Assembly (NCBI RefSeq): GCF_001404985.1
Contig: NZ_JRLF01000006.1
Coordinates: forward strand, 1-64,000
Direction of reading: 5' to 3'
Source of the DNA: Flavobacterium aquidurense
Lineage (GTDB): Bacteria; Bacteroidota; Bacteroidia; Flavobacteriales; Flavobacteriaceae
DNA length: 64,000 bases
Shown here: positions 7,356 to 15,457 of the stretch, in pieces
How the letters are laid out: each line of letters opens with the position of its first letter
Position numbering within the stretch: position 1 is the stretch's first letter
The notes under the pieces: generated by a model
What the model saw: only the letters and a program-made list of their open reading frames with translations
What the model was told of the DNA's origin: nothing
Databases searched by the model: none
Program-made: the position numbers and the translations under genes

Positions 7356-9755
7356 ATGATTACAAATACATCATTAGAATACAAAGGCGATTTATATCCA
7401 TCAAAAATCGTCTCATATGAACATGAAGGCGATTCGATTTTTTTTAATACTGATAATAAAGTAATCTTAAAAGTCACTATTCTAAGGGACAGTTTGATTC
7501 GGTTTCGCTTTACAACAAAAGGTTATTTTAGTAATGATTTTTCATATGCAATTGATAAAACCCAGCTTCACGGTTATAATTTTTTAGAACTTACAGAAGA
7601 GGAAACTTATTTTCAGATTAGAACCAGTAAAGTAAAATGCAAAATTCAAAAAGCAGATCTTCGTTTGTCAATTTATGATTTAAACGATCTTTTAATTCTT
7701 GAAGATGAACTTGGCTTTCACTGGGAAGAAAGCTATGAATATGGTGGAAACATTGTAAAAATGAGTAAATCATCAAAAGATGGTGAATGTTTTTATGGTC
7801 TTGGAGATAAGGCAACTCAAATGAACCTTAAAGGCAAAAGACTGGAAAATTTTGCTACTGATCAATATGCTTACCAAAAAGATCAGGAACCTCTATATAA
7901 AGTCGTTCCATTTTATATTGGACTTCATAATAAACAATCTTATGGGATTTTCTTTGATAATACTTTTAGAACATTTTTTGATTTTTGCCAGGAAAGAAGA
8001 AATGTCGCCAGCTTTTGGGCCGAAGGCGGTGAAATGAATTACTACTTTATTTATGGACCGCAAATGCAGGATGTGGTTACTACATATACAGATCTTACAG
8101 GAAAGCCAGAATTACCGCCATTATGGGTCTTAGGATACCACCAATGCAAATGGAGCTATTATCCGGAGAGTAAAGTAAAAGAGATCACTTCAAAATTTAG
8201 AGAATTAAAGATTCCTTGTGATGCCATTTATTTGGATATTGATTATATGGAAGGTTTTCGATGTTTTACCTGGAATAAACAATATTTTCCAGATCCAAAA
8301 CAAATGGTGGCAGATTTGGCAGAAGATGGCTTTAAAACGGTTGTAATTATTGATCCGGGAATTAAAATTGATAAAGATTACTGGGTATATCAGGAAGCTC
8401 TTGAAAAAGATTATTTCTGTAAACGAGCAGACGGACCTTATATGAAAGGTAAAGTCTGGCCGGGAGAATGTAACTTTCCAGATTATACAAATCCTTTAGT
8501 AAGAGAATGGTGGGCAGGATTATTTAAAGAATTAATTTCAGATATTGGAGTTAAAGGAGTCTGGAATGATATGAATGAGCCTGCAGTTATGGAAGTTCCT
8601 AATAAAACTTTTCCAATGGATGTTCGTCACGTTTACGACGGAAATCCTTGTAGTCACAGGAAAGCGCATAATATTTATGGTACACAAATGGCGAGAGCTA
8701 CTTATCATGGTGTAAAACGTTTTACCTATCCTAAACGCCCTTTTGTCATCACGAGATCAGCGTATTCAGGGGCTCAGCGTTATACTTCATCCTGGACAGG
8801 AGATAATGTAGCCACCTGGGAACATTTATGGATTGCCAACATACAGGTACAGCGAATGAGTATTTCCGGAATGGGATTTACAGGTTCTGATATTGGTGGC
8901 TTTGCAGAACAGCCTACAGGCGAGTTATATGCACGATGGATCCAGTTAGGTGTTTTTCATCCATTTTGCAGAACACATTCTTCAGGAGATCATGGTAATC
9001 AGGAACCTTGGGCTTTTGACGAAGAAGTCATAAATATTACCCGAAAATTTGTAAGCCTTCGCTATCAATTATTACCTTACTTGTACACTATGTTCTGGCA
9101 ATATATTGAGGAAGGAATTCCTATGTTAAAACCATTGGTTTATTACGATCAGGATGATACACAAACGCACTATCGCAATGATGAGTTTATCTTTGGAAAT
9201 CAAATTTTGGTATGTCCAATTCTTGAACCCAACGCTGTAGGAAGACGTATGTATATCCCAAGAGGTGAGTGGTATAACTACTGGACAAATGAACTTGCTA
9301 TAGGAGGAAGAGAAGTATGGATTGATACAAAATTTGATGAGATCCCGGTTTTTGTAAAAGCGGGTGCCATAATACCAAAATATCCTGTTCAGCAATATGT
9401 AGGAGAACTTGAATTTGATGAATTGACCCTTGATTTATACTTTAAAAACGGCAAAGAAAAATCGGTAGTTTATGAAGATGCACAAGATGGCTACGACTAT
9501 AAAAAAGGACGTTACAGCTTTCTGTCTTTTAGAACGATTGGTAAAGAAAAAGAGCTAATTGTTCAGCTTCATAAAGAAGGAAAATATGATACACCTTACA
9601 GTAAATATAAAATTAATTTAATTGGGCTGCCTTTTAAAGTTACTGAAATCGAAATTGATAATGAAAAAATAGAATTTGATAAAATAGCTTTTGAAGAAAA
9701 TCATTTCTTAATTGTTGATAAAGAGTTTAATGAACTTCATATTATTGGCGAATAA
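7356..9755 (+). CDS. glycoside hydrolase family 31 alpha-glucosidase
   Basis: A 799-residue GH31 enzyme that releases glucose from alpha-glucans or oligosaccharides. The catalytic nucleophile lies in GVWNDMNEP (Asp405) and the acid/base in WTGDNVATWEHL (Asp483). The N-terminal galactose-mutarotase-like domain has FYGLGDKA, and the barrel has LGYHQCKWSYYP and YLDIDYMEGF. There is no signal peptide, so it is probably cytoplasmic. It follows the glg operon after a 200-bp gap with its own likely promoter (TATGTTTG at 7307-7314), which suggests a role in glycogen or maltodextrin turnover. Confidence 0.92.
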   Translation: MITNTSLEYKGDLYPSKIVSYEHEGDSIFFNTDNKVILKVTILRDSLIRFRFTTKGYFSNDFSYAIDKTQLHGYNFLELTEEETYFQIRTSKVKCKIQKADLRLSIYDLNDLLILEDELGFHWEESYEYGGNIVKMSKSSKDGECFYGLGDKATQMNLKGKRLENFATDQYAYQKDQEPLYKVVPFYIGLHNKQSYGIFFDNTFRTFFDFCQERRNVASFWAEGGEMNYYFIYGPQMQDVVTTYTDLTGKPELPPLWVLGYHQCKWSYYPESKVKEITSKFRELKIPCDAIYLDIDYMEGFRCFTWNKQYFPDPKQMVADLAEDGFKTVVIIDPGIKIDKDYWVYQEALEKDYFCKRADGPYMKGKVWPGECNFPDYTNPLVREWWAGLFKELISDIGVKGVWNDMNEPAVMEVPNKTFPMDVRHVYDGNPCSHRKAHNIYGTQMARATYHGVKRFTYPKRPFVITRSAYSGAQRYTSSWTGDNVATWEHLWIANIQVQRMSISGMGFTGSDIGGFAEQPTGELYARWIQLGVFHPFCRTHSSGDHGNQEPWAFDEEVINITRKFVSLRYQLLPYLYTMFWQYIEEGIPMLKPLVYYDQDDTQTHYRNDEFIFGNQILVCPILEPNAVGRRMYIPRGEWYNYWTNELAIGGREVWIDTKFDEIPVFVKAGAIIPKYPVQQYVGELEFDELTLDLYFKNGKEKSVVYEDAQDGYDYKKGRYSFLSFRTIGKEKELIVQLHKEGKYDTPYSKYKINLIGLPFKVTEIEIDNEKIEFDKIAFEENHFLIVDKEFNELHIIGE

Positions 9756-9810
9756 GTAAATTCTGATAGTTTTTTAAAGAATTATATAAAATATAAAATA
9801 ATTATAATTG

Positions 9811-9818
9811 TATTTTTG
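9811..9818 (+). promoter_or_regulatory. Bacteroidota -7 element (TATTTTTG) of the M48 gene
   Basis: Matches TAnnTTTG and lies 22 bp upstream of the start codon at 9841. No convincing TTG is seen about 20 bp further upstream, so only the -7 half is supported. Confidence 0.45.
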
Positions 9819-9840
9819 TGTGTGTTAAAAATTTAAAATC

Positions 9841-10653
9841 ATGAAAAAACATTTATTCTTAGGGATTTTGACTGCTGTTTTACTTGCTGGTTGTGCAACA
9901 AACCCTGTTACAGGAAAGAAAAATTTGAACTTTGTTTCGAACAGCGAATTATTTCCTTCGTCTTTTCAACAATATAATGCTTTTATAGCAGAAAATAAAG
10001 TTATAACAGGTACTGCTGATGCAAAAAGAGTAGAAACCGTAGGATCTCGAATTAAAGCTGCTGCCGTAAAATATTTGACTTATCTGGGCCAATCTCAATA
10101 TTTAAGTGATTACAGATGGGAATATAAATTAGTTGAAAATAAAGAAGTTAATGCATGGTGCATGCCTGGAGGTAAAATTGTGGTGTACTCAGGGATTTTA
10201 CCTGTAACACAGGATGAAGCAGGTTTAGCAACAGTTATGGGGCATGAAGTATCACACGCATTAGCCAATCATGGCGCACAAAGAATGAGCGCTGCACAAT
10301 TACAACAAATTGGAGGTGCCGCATTAGACGCTGCAACAAGTACTAAATCTGAAACAACCAGACAAATATTTTCACAAGCTTACGGATTAGGTTCAGAAGT
10401 AGGAGTAATGCTTCCGTTTAGCAGAAGTAATGAAACTGAAGCTGATAAAATTGGATTAACGCTTATGGCAATTGCAGGATATAATCCAGATGATGCAGTT
10501 GCATTCTGGAGCAGAATGTCGGCTAAATCCGGAGGAGCAGGAACACCTGAATTTATGAGTACGCACCCATCAGATGCTACAAGAATTGCCAATATTAAAT
10601 CATTAATTCCTGAAGCAAAAGCAATGGCTTTAAAAGTTGGTGTTATTCGCTAA
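9841..10653 (+). CDS. M48 family zinc metalloprotease, lipoprotein
   Basis: A 270-residue membrane-anchored protease of the LoiP/Oma1-like type. The N-terminus is a lipoprotein signal with lipobox LAGC (Cys18), followed by the family-typical ATNPVTGKKN. The zinc motif HEVSH is at 135-139, and the third ligand falls in NETEADKIGL near 198-200. Such proteases take part in envelope protein quality control. The gene is monocistronic: it has its own -7 element and is followed by a terminator at 10691. Confidence 0.92.
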   Translation: MKKHLFLGILTAVLLAGCATNPVTGKKNLNFVSNSELFPSSFQQYNAFIAENKVITGTADAKRVETVGSRIKAAAVKYLTYLGQSQYLSDYRWEYKLVENKEVNAWCMPGGKIVVYSGILPVTQDEAGLATVMGHEVSHALANHGAQRMSAAQLQQIGGAALDAATSTKSETTRQIFSQAYGLGSEVGVMLPFSRSNETEADKIGLTLMAIAGYNPDDAVAFWSRMSAKSGGAGTPEFMSTHPSDATRIANIKSLIPEAKAMALKVGVIR

Positions 10654-10690
10654 AAATATTTTTACTTTGAGTTAATTCAAAGGTAATTTT

Positions 10691-10721
10691 AAAAGCTATC
10701 CTTTTTAGGGTAGCTTTTTTT
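10691..10721 (+). terminator. intrinsic terminator after the M48 gene
   Basis: Stem AAAAGCTATCC paired with GGGTAGCTTTT around a T-rich loop and followed by a T-run, 38 bp after the stop codon. Confidence 0.8.
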
Positions 10722-10834
10722 ATGAAAATACTAGTTTTAAAAGTTCATAATTTATTAATATACGATTTGTCAAATTTGTATTTGATTATGATAAAAAATA
10801 GATAAATTCGTAGCCTGTTAACAAAAACATTTCT

Positions 10835-12154
10835 ATGAAAGATTTACAAAAAGGAGATAAAAAATTACTAAATGCCTGGGCATTTTATGATTGGGCAAAT
10901 TCAGTTTATACACTTACTATTGCATCGGCAGTATTTCCGATTTTTTATGAAGCTTTATTTTCAGAGCGTGATCATTACATTGATGTTTTTGGAATGCATT
11001 TAAAAAATTCGGCTTTAATTAGTTTTATTACAGCTATTGCATTTTTGGTTGTATCTTTTATATCTCCATTTTTATCAGGGATTGCTGATTATGTTGGAAA
11101 TAAAAAATCATTCATGAAATTTTTCTGTTATATGGGAGCTTTGTCCTGTATGGGGTTATATTGGTTTGATCTTGATAATATTTATATTGGTTTGATGTTT
11201 TACTTTTTTGGTTTATTAGGATATTGGGGAAGTTTAGTTTTCTATAATTCTTATTTACCGGATATTGCATTTGAAGAGCAACAGGATAAAATAAGTGCCA
11301 AAGGATATTCATTAGGATACATAGGAAGTGTAATTTTATTAGTCATCAATTTAGCGATGATTATGAAACCAAAACTTTTTGGAATTGCCGGTACAGATAG
11401 CGAAGCAGCAATGAAAGCAATGCGATATTCATTTGTGATGGTAGGAGCCTGGTGGATATTATTTAGCCAGTATACATATTACTATTTACCAAAAGGAAGA
11501 AAAGAGACAGGTGAAAAGCTAACAAAATCTGTTATATTTAATGGGTTCAATGAATTGAAGAAAGTTTGGGCTTTATTGCAGGAAAACATTCCATTGAAAC
11601 GTTATTTAGGAGGTTTTTTTGTTTCAAGTATGGCAGTACAAACCGTACTACTTGTTGCTACATATTTTGGAGCTCAGGAAATTCAATGGGCAAGTAAGGA
11701 AGAAGGTACTATTGGATTAATTGTCTCTATTTTACTGATACAATTAATAGCTGTTGCTGGTGCGGTAATAACTTCAAGAGCATCTGCAAAATTTGGAAAT
11801 ATCCCAACTTTGATTGTAATTAACGGTATATGGGTAGTGTTTTGCGCAATTGTTTACTTTATTTATTTACCAATTCATTTTTACATTGCAGCCACTATCG
11901 CAGGATTTGTAATGGGAGGAATTCAGGCTTTATCACGTTCTACATATTCAAAACTATTGCCAGAAACAGAAGATACAGCTTCATTTTTTAGTTTTTATGA
12001 TGTAGCTGAAAAAATCGGAATTGTAATAGGAATGTGTGTTTACGGTATTATCGATCAGATTACTGGCAGTTCACGTTCAGCAATTGTAATTTTAGGAATC
12101 TTCTTTGTAACAGCGATTATACTTTTAAGAAGAGTACCAAAAAAGGCACTTTAA
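10835..12154 (+). CDS. MFS transporter, UMF1 (Atg22-like) family
   Basis: A 439-residue protein with about 12 hydrophobic segments. The N-terminal LNAWAFYDWANSVYTLTI is the signature of the UMF1/Atg22-like MFS branch, and GGIQALSRSTYSKLLPE is the conserved cytoplasmic loop between helices 10 and 11. The substrate is unknown; eukaryotic relatives export amino acids from the vacuole. It appears monocistronic, and its last codons are part of the terminator stem. Confidence 0.9.
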   Translation: MKDLQKGDKKLLNAWAFYDWANSVYTLTIASAVFPIFYEALFSERDHYIDVFGMHLKNSALISFITAIAFLVVSFISPFLSGIADYVGNKKSFMKFFCYMGALSCMGLYWFDLDNIYIGLMFYFFGLLGYWGSLVFYNSYLPDIAFEEQQDKISAKGYSLGYIGSVILLVINLAMIMKPKLFGIAGTDSEAAMKAMRYSFVMVGAWWILFSQYTYYYLPKGRKETGEKLTKSVIFNGFNELKKVWALLQENIPLKRYLGGFFVSSMAVQTVLLVATYFGAQEIQWASKEEGTIGLIVSILLIQLIAVAGAVITSRASAKFGNIPTLIVINGIWVVFCAIVYFIYLPIHFYIAATIAGFVMGGIQALSRSTYSKLLPETEDTASFFSFYDVAEKIGIVIGMCVYGIIDQITGSSRSAIVILGIFFVTAIILLRRVPKKAL

Positions 12155-12172
12155 ATTAATAAAGTGCCTTTT
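12141..12172 (+). terminator. intrinsic terminator overlapping the gene end
   Basis: Stem AAAAGGCACTTT paired with AAAGTGCCTTTT around an 8-base AT loop. The left arm is inside the last codons of the MFS transporter gene, and the stop codon lies at the edge of the stem. Confidence 0.8.
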
Positions 12173-12265
12173 CGGGGATTTAATTTGTCGCGAATATGAC
12201 AAACTTATTTGATTGATGATCTTAATTTTTTAGAGTTCTTATTCTAACTAATTATTTTATTCTAA

Positions 12266-12994
12266 TTATGCTTTTGATATACTGCCGGATCCTGAAACTT
12301 TTACATCACGTTTTTCAGGATTTCCTGTGTATTTGATATCACCGGAACCGGCAATTCTCGCTGTTAATCTTTCAATACAATTAATACGGCTGTTTCCGGA
12401 TCCTGAAACGTTTACATCAGCATTTTTTGCTTTTAAATTTGTAGTATCAATATTCCCTGATCCTGCAAGTTTCGTTGTTAAACTATCAGAGGTTCCTTTT
12501 AAACGTATATTACCTGAACCGCTTAGATTTAATTCTAAGGTATTAGAATCTACATCTAAATTAAAGTTTCCTGAACCAGCTAGTTTTGCTGAAAATTTAT
12601 CAGTTTTAATAGCGTCTTTAGACATGATATTTCCCGAACCGGATAAATTTACTTCTGATATTTTTTGAAACGGAACGGTAATTTCAATTTTTTTACCAAT
12701 ACTGGGTCTTATATTGCTGCCTTTTTCTACATAGATTTTCAGGATATTATTTTCTACTTCGACCTTTACGGCAGCAACGAGGTTCTCTTCTCCTTTAACG
12801 ATAATTTTACCTTCTTTGCCTGCTACTAAATCTACATCAAATGAGCCGGATACTTTTATTACATCATAGTCTGATGTGGTTCTTGTTTCAGAAACTACAT
12901 TACCGTTTCCTTTAATTTTATCTGGAGATTGTGCATTTGAGATAAAGCTTATTAATAGGGCACTTAAAATGAATGTTTTAATTGATTTTTTCAT
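12266..12994 (-). CDS. secreted GIN-domain (DUF2807) protein
   Basis: A 242-residue protein with a signal peptide ending near SNAQS. The mature part is a beta-helical head-GIN/DUF2807 domain. The motif SGSGNI or AGSGNI recurs about every 20 residues from ~110 to the end (SGSGNIMS, AGSGNFNL, SGSGNIRL, AGSGNIDT, SGSGNSRI, AGSGDIKY, SGSGSISK), each marking one turn of the solenoid. It lies last in the sigma/anti-sigma operon, 41 bp after the preceding repeat protein. The family is sometimes called auto-transporter adhesin-like, but its function is unproven. Confidence 0.85.
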   Translation of the reverse strand: MKKSIKTFILSALLISFISNAQSPDKIKGNGNVVSETRTTSDYDVIKVSGSFDVDLVAGKEGKIIVKGEENLVAAVKVEVENNILKIYVEKGSNIRPSIGKKIEITVPFQKISEVNLSGSGNIMSKDAIKTDKFSAKLAGSGNFNLDVDSNTLELNLSGSGNIRLKGTSDSLTTKLAGSGNIDTTNLKAKNADVNVSGSGNSRINCIERLTARIAGSGDIKYTGNPEKRDVKVSGSGSISKA

Positions 12995-13035
12995 TGTTTT
13001 GATTGATTTAAAATTGATTTTTGATTGATTTTGTA

Positions 13036-14097
13036 TTATTGCTTTTTAGTTAATATGACATTTCCGTAACTGGAATTGATTACTATTTTATTCTGTCCTT
13101 TTTTCTTATTATATCCGCTTATTTTTTTCGTGTTACTTTTAACTTCGCTAACTAAGACATCTAAAGAATTATCATTTTTAATGCTTCCATATCTCGTGTT
13201 TATATCAAAATCAAAAGAGTAATTTGTATTATATCCTAATGAGATATTTGTATATCCAGTGTTTAGATTGACATTTTTTGGTTTTTCATTCAATGATTCC
13301 ACATTGATTTTAGAATAGGTAGCATCAATATTTAAATCTTTAGAAATTTCTGCAATAGAGATTGTCAGGTAATTACCGGTACCAACGAGAGAGTTTATTT
13401 TTTGAAATTTAAAAGTTCCGTAACTCCCTTGATATTTTATATTTTGCCCTTCCTGTAATGTTACATTTGTATAGTTTGCATCAAGATTTAAGTTTCCAGA
13501 CTCGTTTATTTTTATACTTGAATAACGTGCTTCAATATTTCCGCTCTTTATATAATCAATCGTAGAATTTTGACTGTATCCAATATCAATTCGATTACTG
13601 GATCCATTTAATTTACCAATAATAATTTTACCATATTTACAGGCAATATCACTAGAAGATTCCAGATTTAAAGTAGTTATATTTCCGTACTTATTATTAA
13701 GTTTGACAGATCCGTTTTTTGGAATTTTAATAACATAGTTAATTTCGAAGCTATTACTGCTTCCTTTGCTTTTCAACGATGAGCTCGCAATATTGGTTAC
13801 TGCAGAAACCATTGCTTTCAAGGCAGTAATATTTACATCAATACTATTCAGTTTTTCGTTTACCCAATCTTCATTTGCACCTGAAACCTTAATGGTAATA
13901 TCCAGGTCAATTTTATCCTCATCCCAGGTACTTACAGTAATGTTTCCGTATTTGTTATCAATATCAATGCCTGCGTTTGAATTAACGATGTAGGTTTTTT
14001 TAATATTTTTTTGTTTTGAAATGTAAGTGTCATCATTTGAAAATCCTAAAAAAGGAATCAAAATGAATAGAATTATTATGTTATAATGTTTTTTCAT
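13036..14097 (-). CDS. secreted beta-solenoid protein (DUF4097-like)
   Basis: A 353-residue exported protein, probably a DUF4097/GIN-like beta-solenoid. A signal peptide (IIILFILIPFLGFS) follows the start MKKHYN. Repeated short blocks are visible: NKYGNIT, CKYGKI, ARYSSIKI, ANYTNVTL, ATYSKINV, TGYTNISL, TRYGSIKN, SSYGNVIL. An upstream in-frame ATG at 14130 would add 11 charged residues before the signal, so I chose the ATG at 14097. It overlaps the anti-sigma gene by 17 bp and is probably controlled by that ECF system. Confidence 0.75.
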   Translation of the reverse strand: MKKHYNIIILFILIPFLGFSNDDTYISKQKNIKKTYIVNSNAGIDIDNKYGNITVSTWDEDKIDLDITIKVSGANEDWVNEKLNSIDVNITALKAMVSAVTNIASSSLKSKGSSNSFEINYVIKIPKNGSVKLNNKYGNITTLNLESSSDIACKYGKIIIGKLNGSSNRIDIGYSQNSTIDYIKSGNIEARYSSIKINESGNLNLDANYTNVTLQEGQNIKYQGSYGTFKFQKINSLVGTGNYLTISIAEISKDLNIDATYSKINVESLNEKPKNVNLNTGYTNISLGYNTNYSFDFDINTRYGSIKNDNSLDVLVSEVKSNTKKISGYNKKKGQNKIVINSSYGNVILTKKQ

Positions 14098-14620
14098 CAG
14101 TAGTATTTTTAAATTTTTCGTTTTCTTCAATTCGCTGCAAAACCGTTTGTAAAAAAGATATTCGGGTTTGAAGGTTGCTAATCATAGCATAAATAATTTG
14201 TTTGTTTTCACCATTTTTTTGAACTTCCTTGAGTATTTTTTCATAATCTGCATCAAAAACTTTCATTTGTTTTAAGGCATCATTTATAATTTGTTGGTTT
14301 TCTGGTGAACTTTTTTCTTTTAACTTAACCAGTTCATTGTCAATTAGAATACTAAATATAGAATCAGTTCTTTTTGTTTCTTTAGATGCAAATTTGAATT
14401 CTTTAGGCTTTTCATTATAAGTATTAAAAAATATTGATGCTCCCAACAATACTACTATTGAAGCAGCAATTGCCCAAACCGCATAGTTTTTTTTCTTTGG
14501 CTGTTTTTTATTCAACTTGTTTAAGAAATCAAGCTGATGGTCAGAATTCATTTCTTTAACATCCCACTGATTTTCAAATCTTTCAAATAATTGATCTAAA
14601 TCGTCATTTTCCTTTTTCAT
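14081..14620 (-). CDS. probable anti-sigma factor (single-pass membrane protein)
   Basis: A 179-residue protein with an acidic ~45-residue cytoplasmic N-terminus (DDLDQLFERFENQWDV), a basic QPKKKN stretch, one transmembrane helix (about 47-66) and a helical extracytoplasmic C-terminus. It has no enzymatic motif and no zinc-binding HxxxCxxC. It overlaps the ECF sigma gene by 4 bp (ATGA), the usual arrangement of a sigma with its membrane-bound inhibitor. The role is inferred from topology and position. Confidence 0.65.
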   Translation of the reverse strand: MKKENDDLDQLFERFENQWDVKEMNSDHQLDFLNKLNKKQPKKKNYAVWAIAASIVVLLGASIFFNTYNEKPKEFKFASKETKRTDSIFSILIDNELVKLKEKSSPENQQIINDALKQMKVFDADYEKILKEVQKNGENKQIIYAMISNLQTRISFLQTVLQRIEENEKFKNTTDEKTL

Positions 14621-15171
14621 AATTCCTCTAATTTTTTTCTTAAACTTTCTTTAGCCCTGCTTAATGTTGTTCTGCAATTCGCATAACTAATATTCAAAAT
14701 TTCGCTAATCTCTTCCTGATCATAACCTTCTATATAAAAGAGAGTCAAAACCATACGATAATTGTCTTTCAGACTTAAAATCGTATCCAAAACTTGTTTT
14801 ACTTTAAGTGAATTGAAATCTATATTTTCAGAAAAAAAGTTGTCATTTTCTTCTATTTTATATAATGTTTTACTCAAATCTTCGACCTGAAAAGCATTAT
14901 TTTTTTTATAAAAGTCAATACTATAATTGACGATTATTTTTTTTAACCACGCTCCAAAGGCAACTTCTTGTTTGTAATCGTTAATTTTTGTAAAAGCCTT
15001 AAGGAATCCTTCCTGCATGACGTCTTGTGCAAAATGTTCATCCTTAACAATACGGTACGCCACATTGTACATTGCTTTACTGTAACGATTGTAAACTTCG
15101 AATTGGGCCTTTTGGTTATTCTCTTTACAAAGCGCGATTAATTCTTCGATATTTTGGTTTGTGATACTCAA
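14617..15171 (-). CDS. ECF RNA polymerase sigma factor
   Basis: A 184-residue sigma-70 family protein. Region 2 is visible as YSKAMYNVAYRIVKDEHFAQDVMQEGFLKAF. Region 4 is visible as YRMVLTLFYIEGYDQEEISEILNISYANCRTTLSRAKESLRKKL, an HTH of the ECF type. It heads a tightly overlapping operon with the likely anti-sigma gene and two secreted repeat proteins. The operon therefore looks like a small envelope-sensing unit whose outputs may include its own downstream genes. Its target promoters cannot be seen from here. Confidence 0.92.
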   Translation of the reverse strand: MSITNQNIEELIALCKENNQKAQFEVYNRYSKAMYNVAYRIVKDEHFAQDVMQEGFLKAFTKINDYKQEVAFGAWLKKIIVNYSIDFYKKNNAFQVEDLSKTLYKIEENDNFFSENIDFNSLKVKQVLDTILSLKDNYRMVLTLFYIEGYDQEEISEILNISYANCRTTLSRAKESLRKKLEEL

Positions 15172-15457
15172 GTAATGGTTGCTAGTTTTTTATAATGACT
15201 TTGCTTTTTTTGATATGTTACACTTTTGATAAAAATAATTGTATTTTTTTTAAAAATAGTTCTCTTTACCGTGTTATTTAGTTTTTGGGAGTGAATTTCA
15301 AAACTTTCTTTTTTGGTTTTGGCATAATGATTGTCTATTTTTACCGCCTATCTTATAAATGAAACACTTAGTCTAGTTTTATATAAAAGCACTATATCTA
15401 AGGTTTGATTTGCAGTTAGGATTAAAAATTTAATGACAAAACGACTTATATACTATT

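Noticed and set aside
12327..12668. 113-codon plus-strand frame opposite the GIN-domain gene
   Set aside because: It mirrors the repeated SGSGNI coding pattern of the minus-strand gene, giving a repetitive PEP/FPEP product; an antisense shadow.
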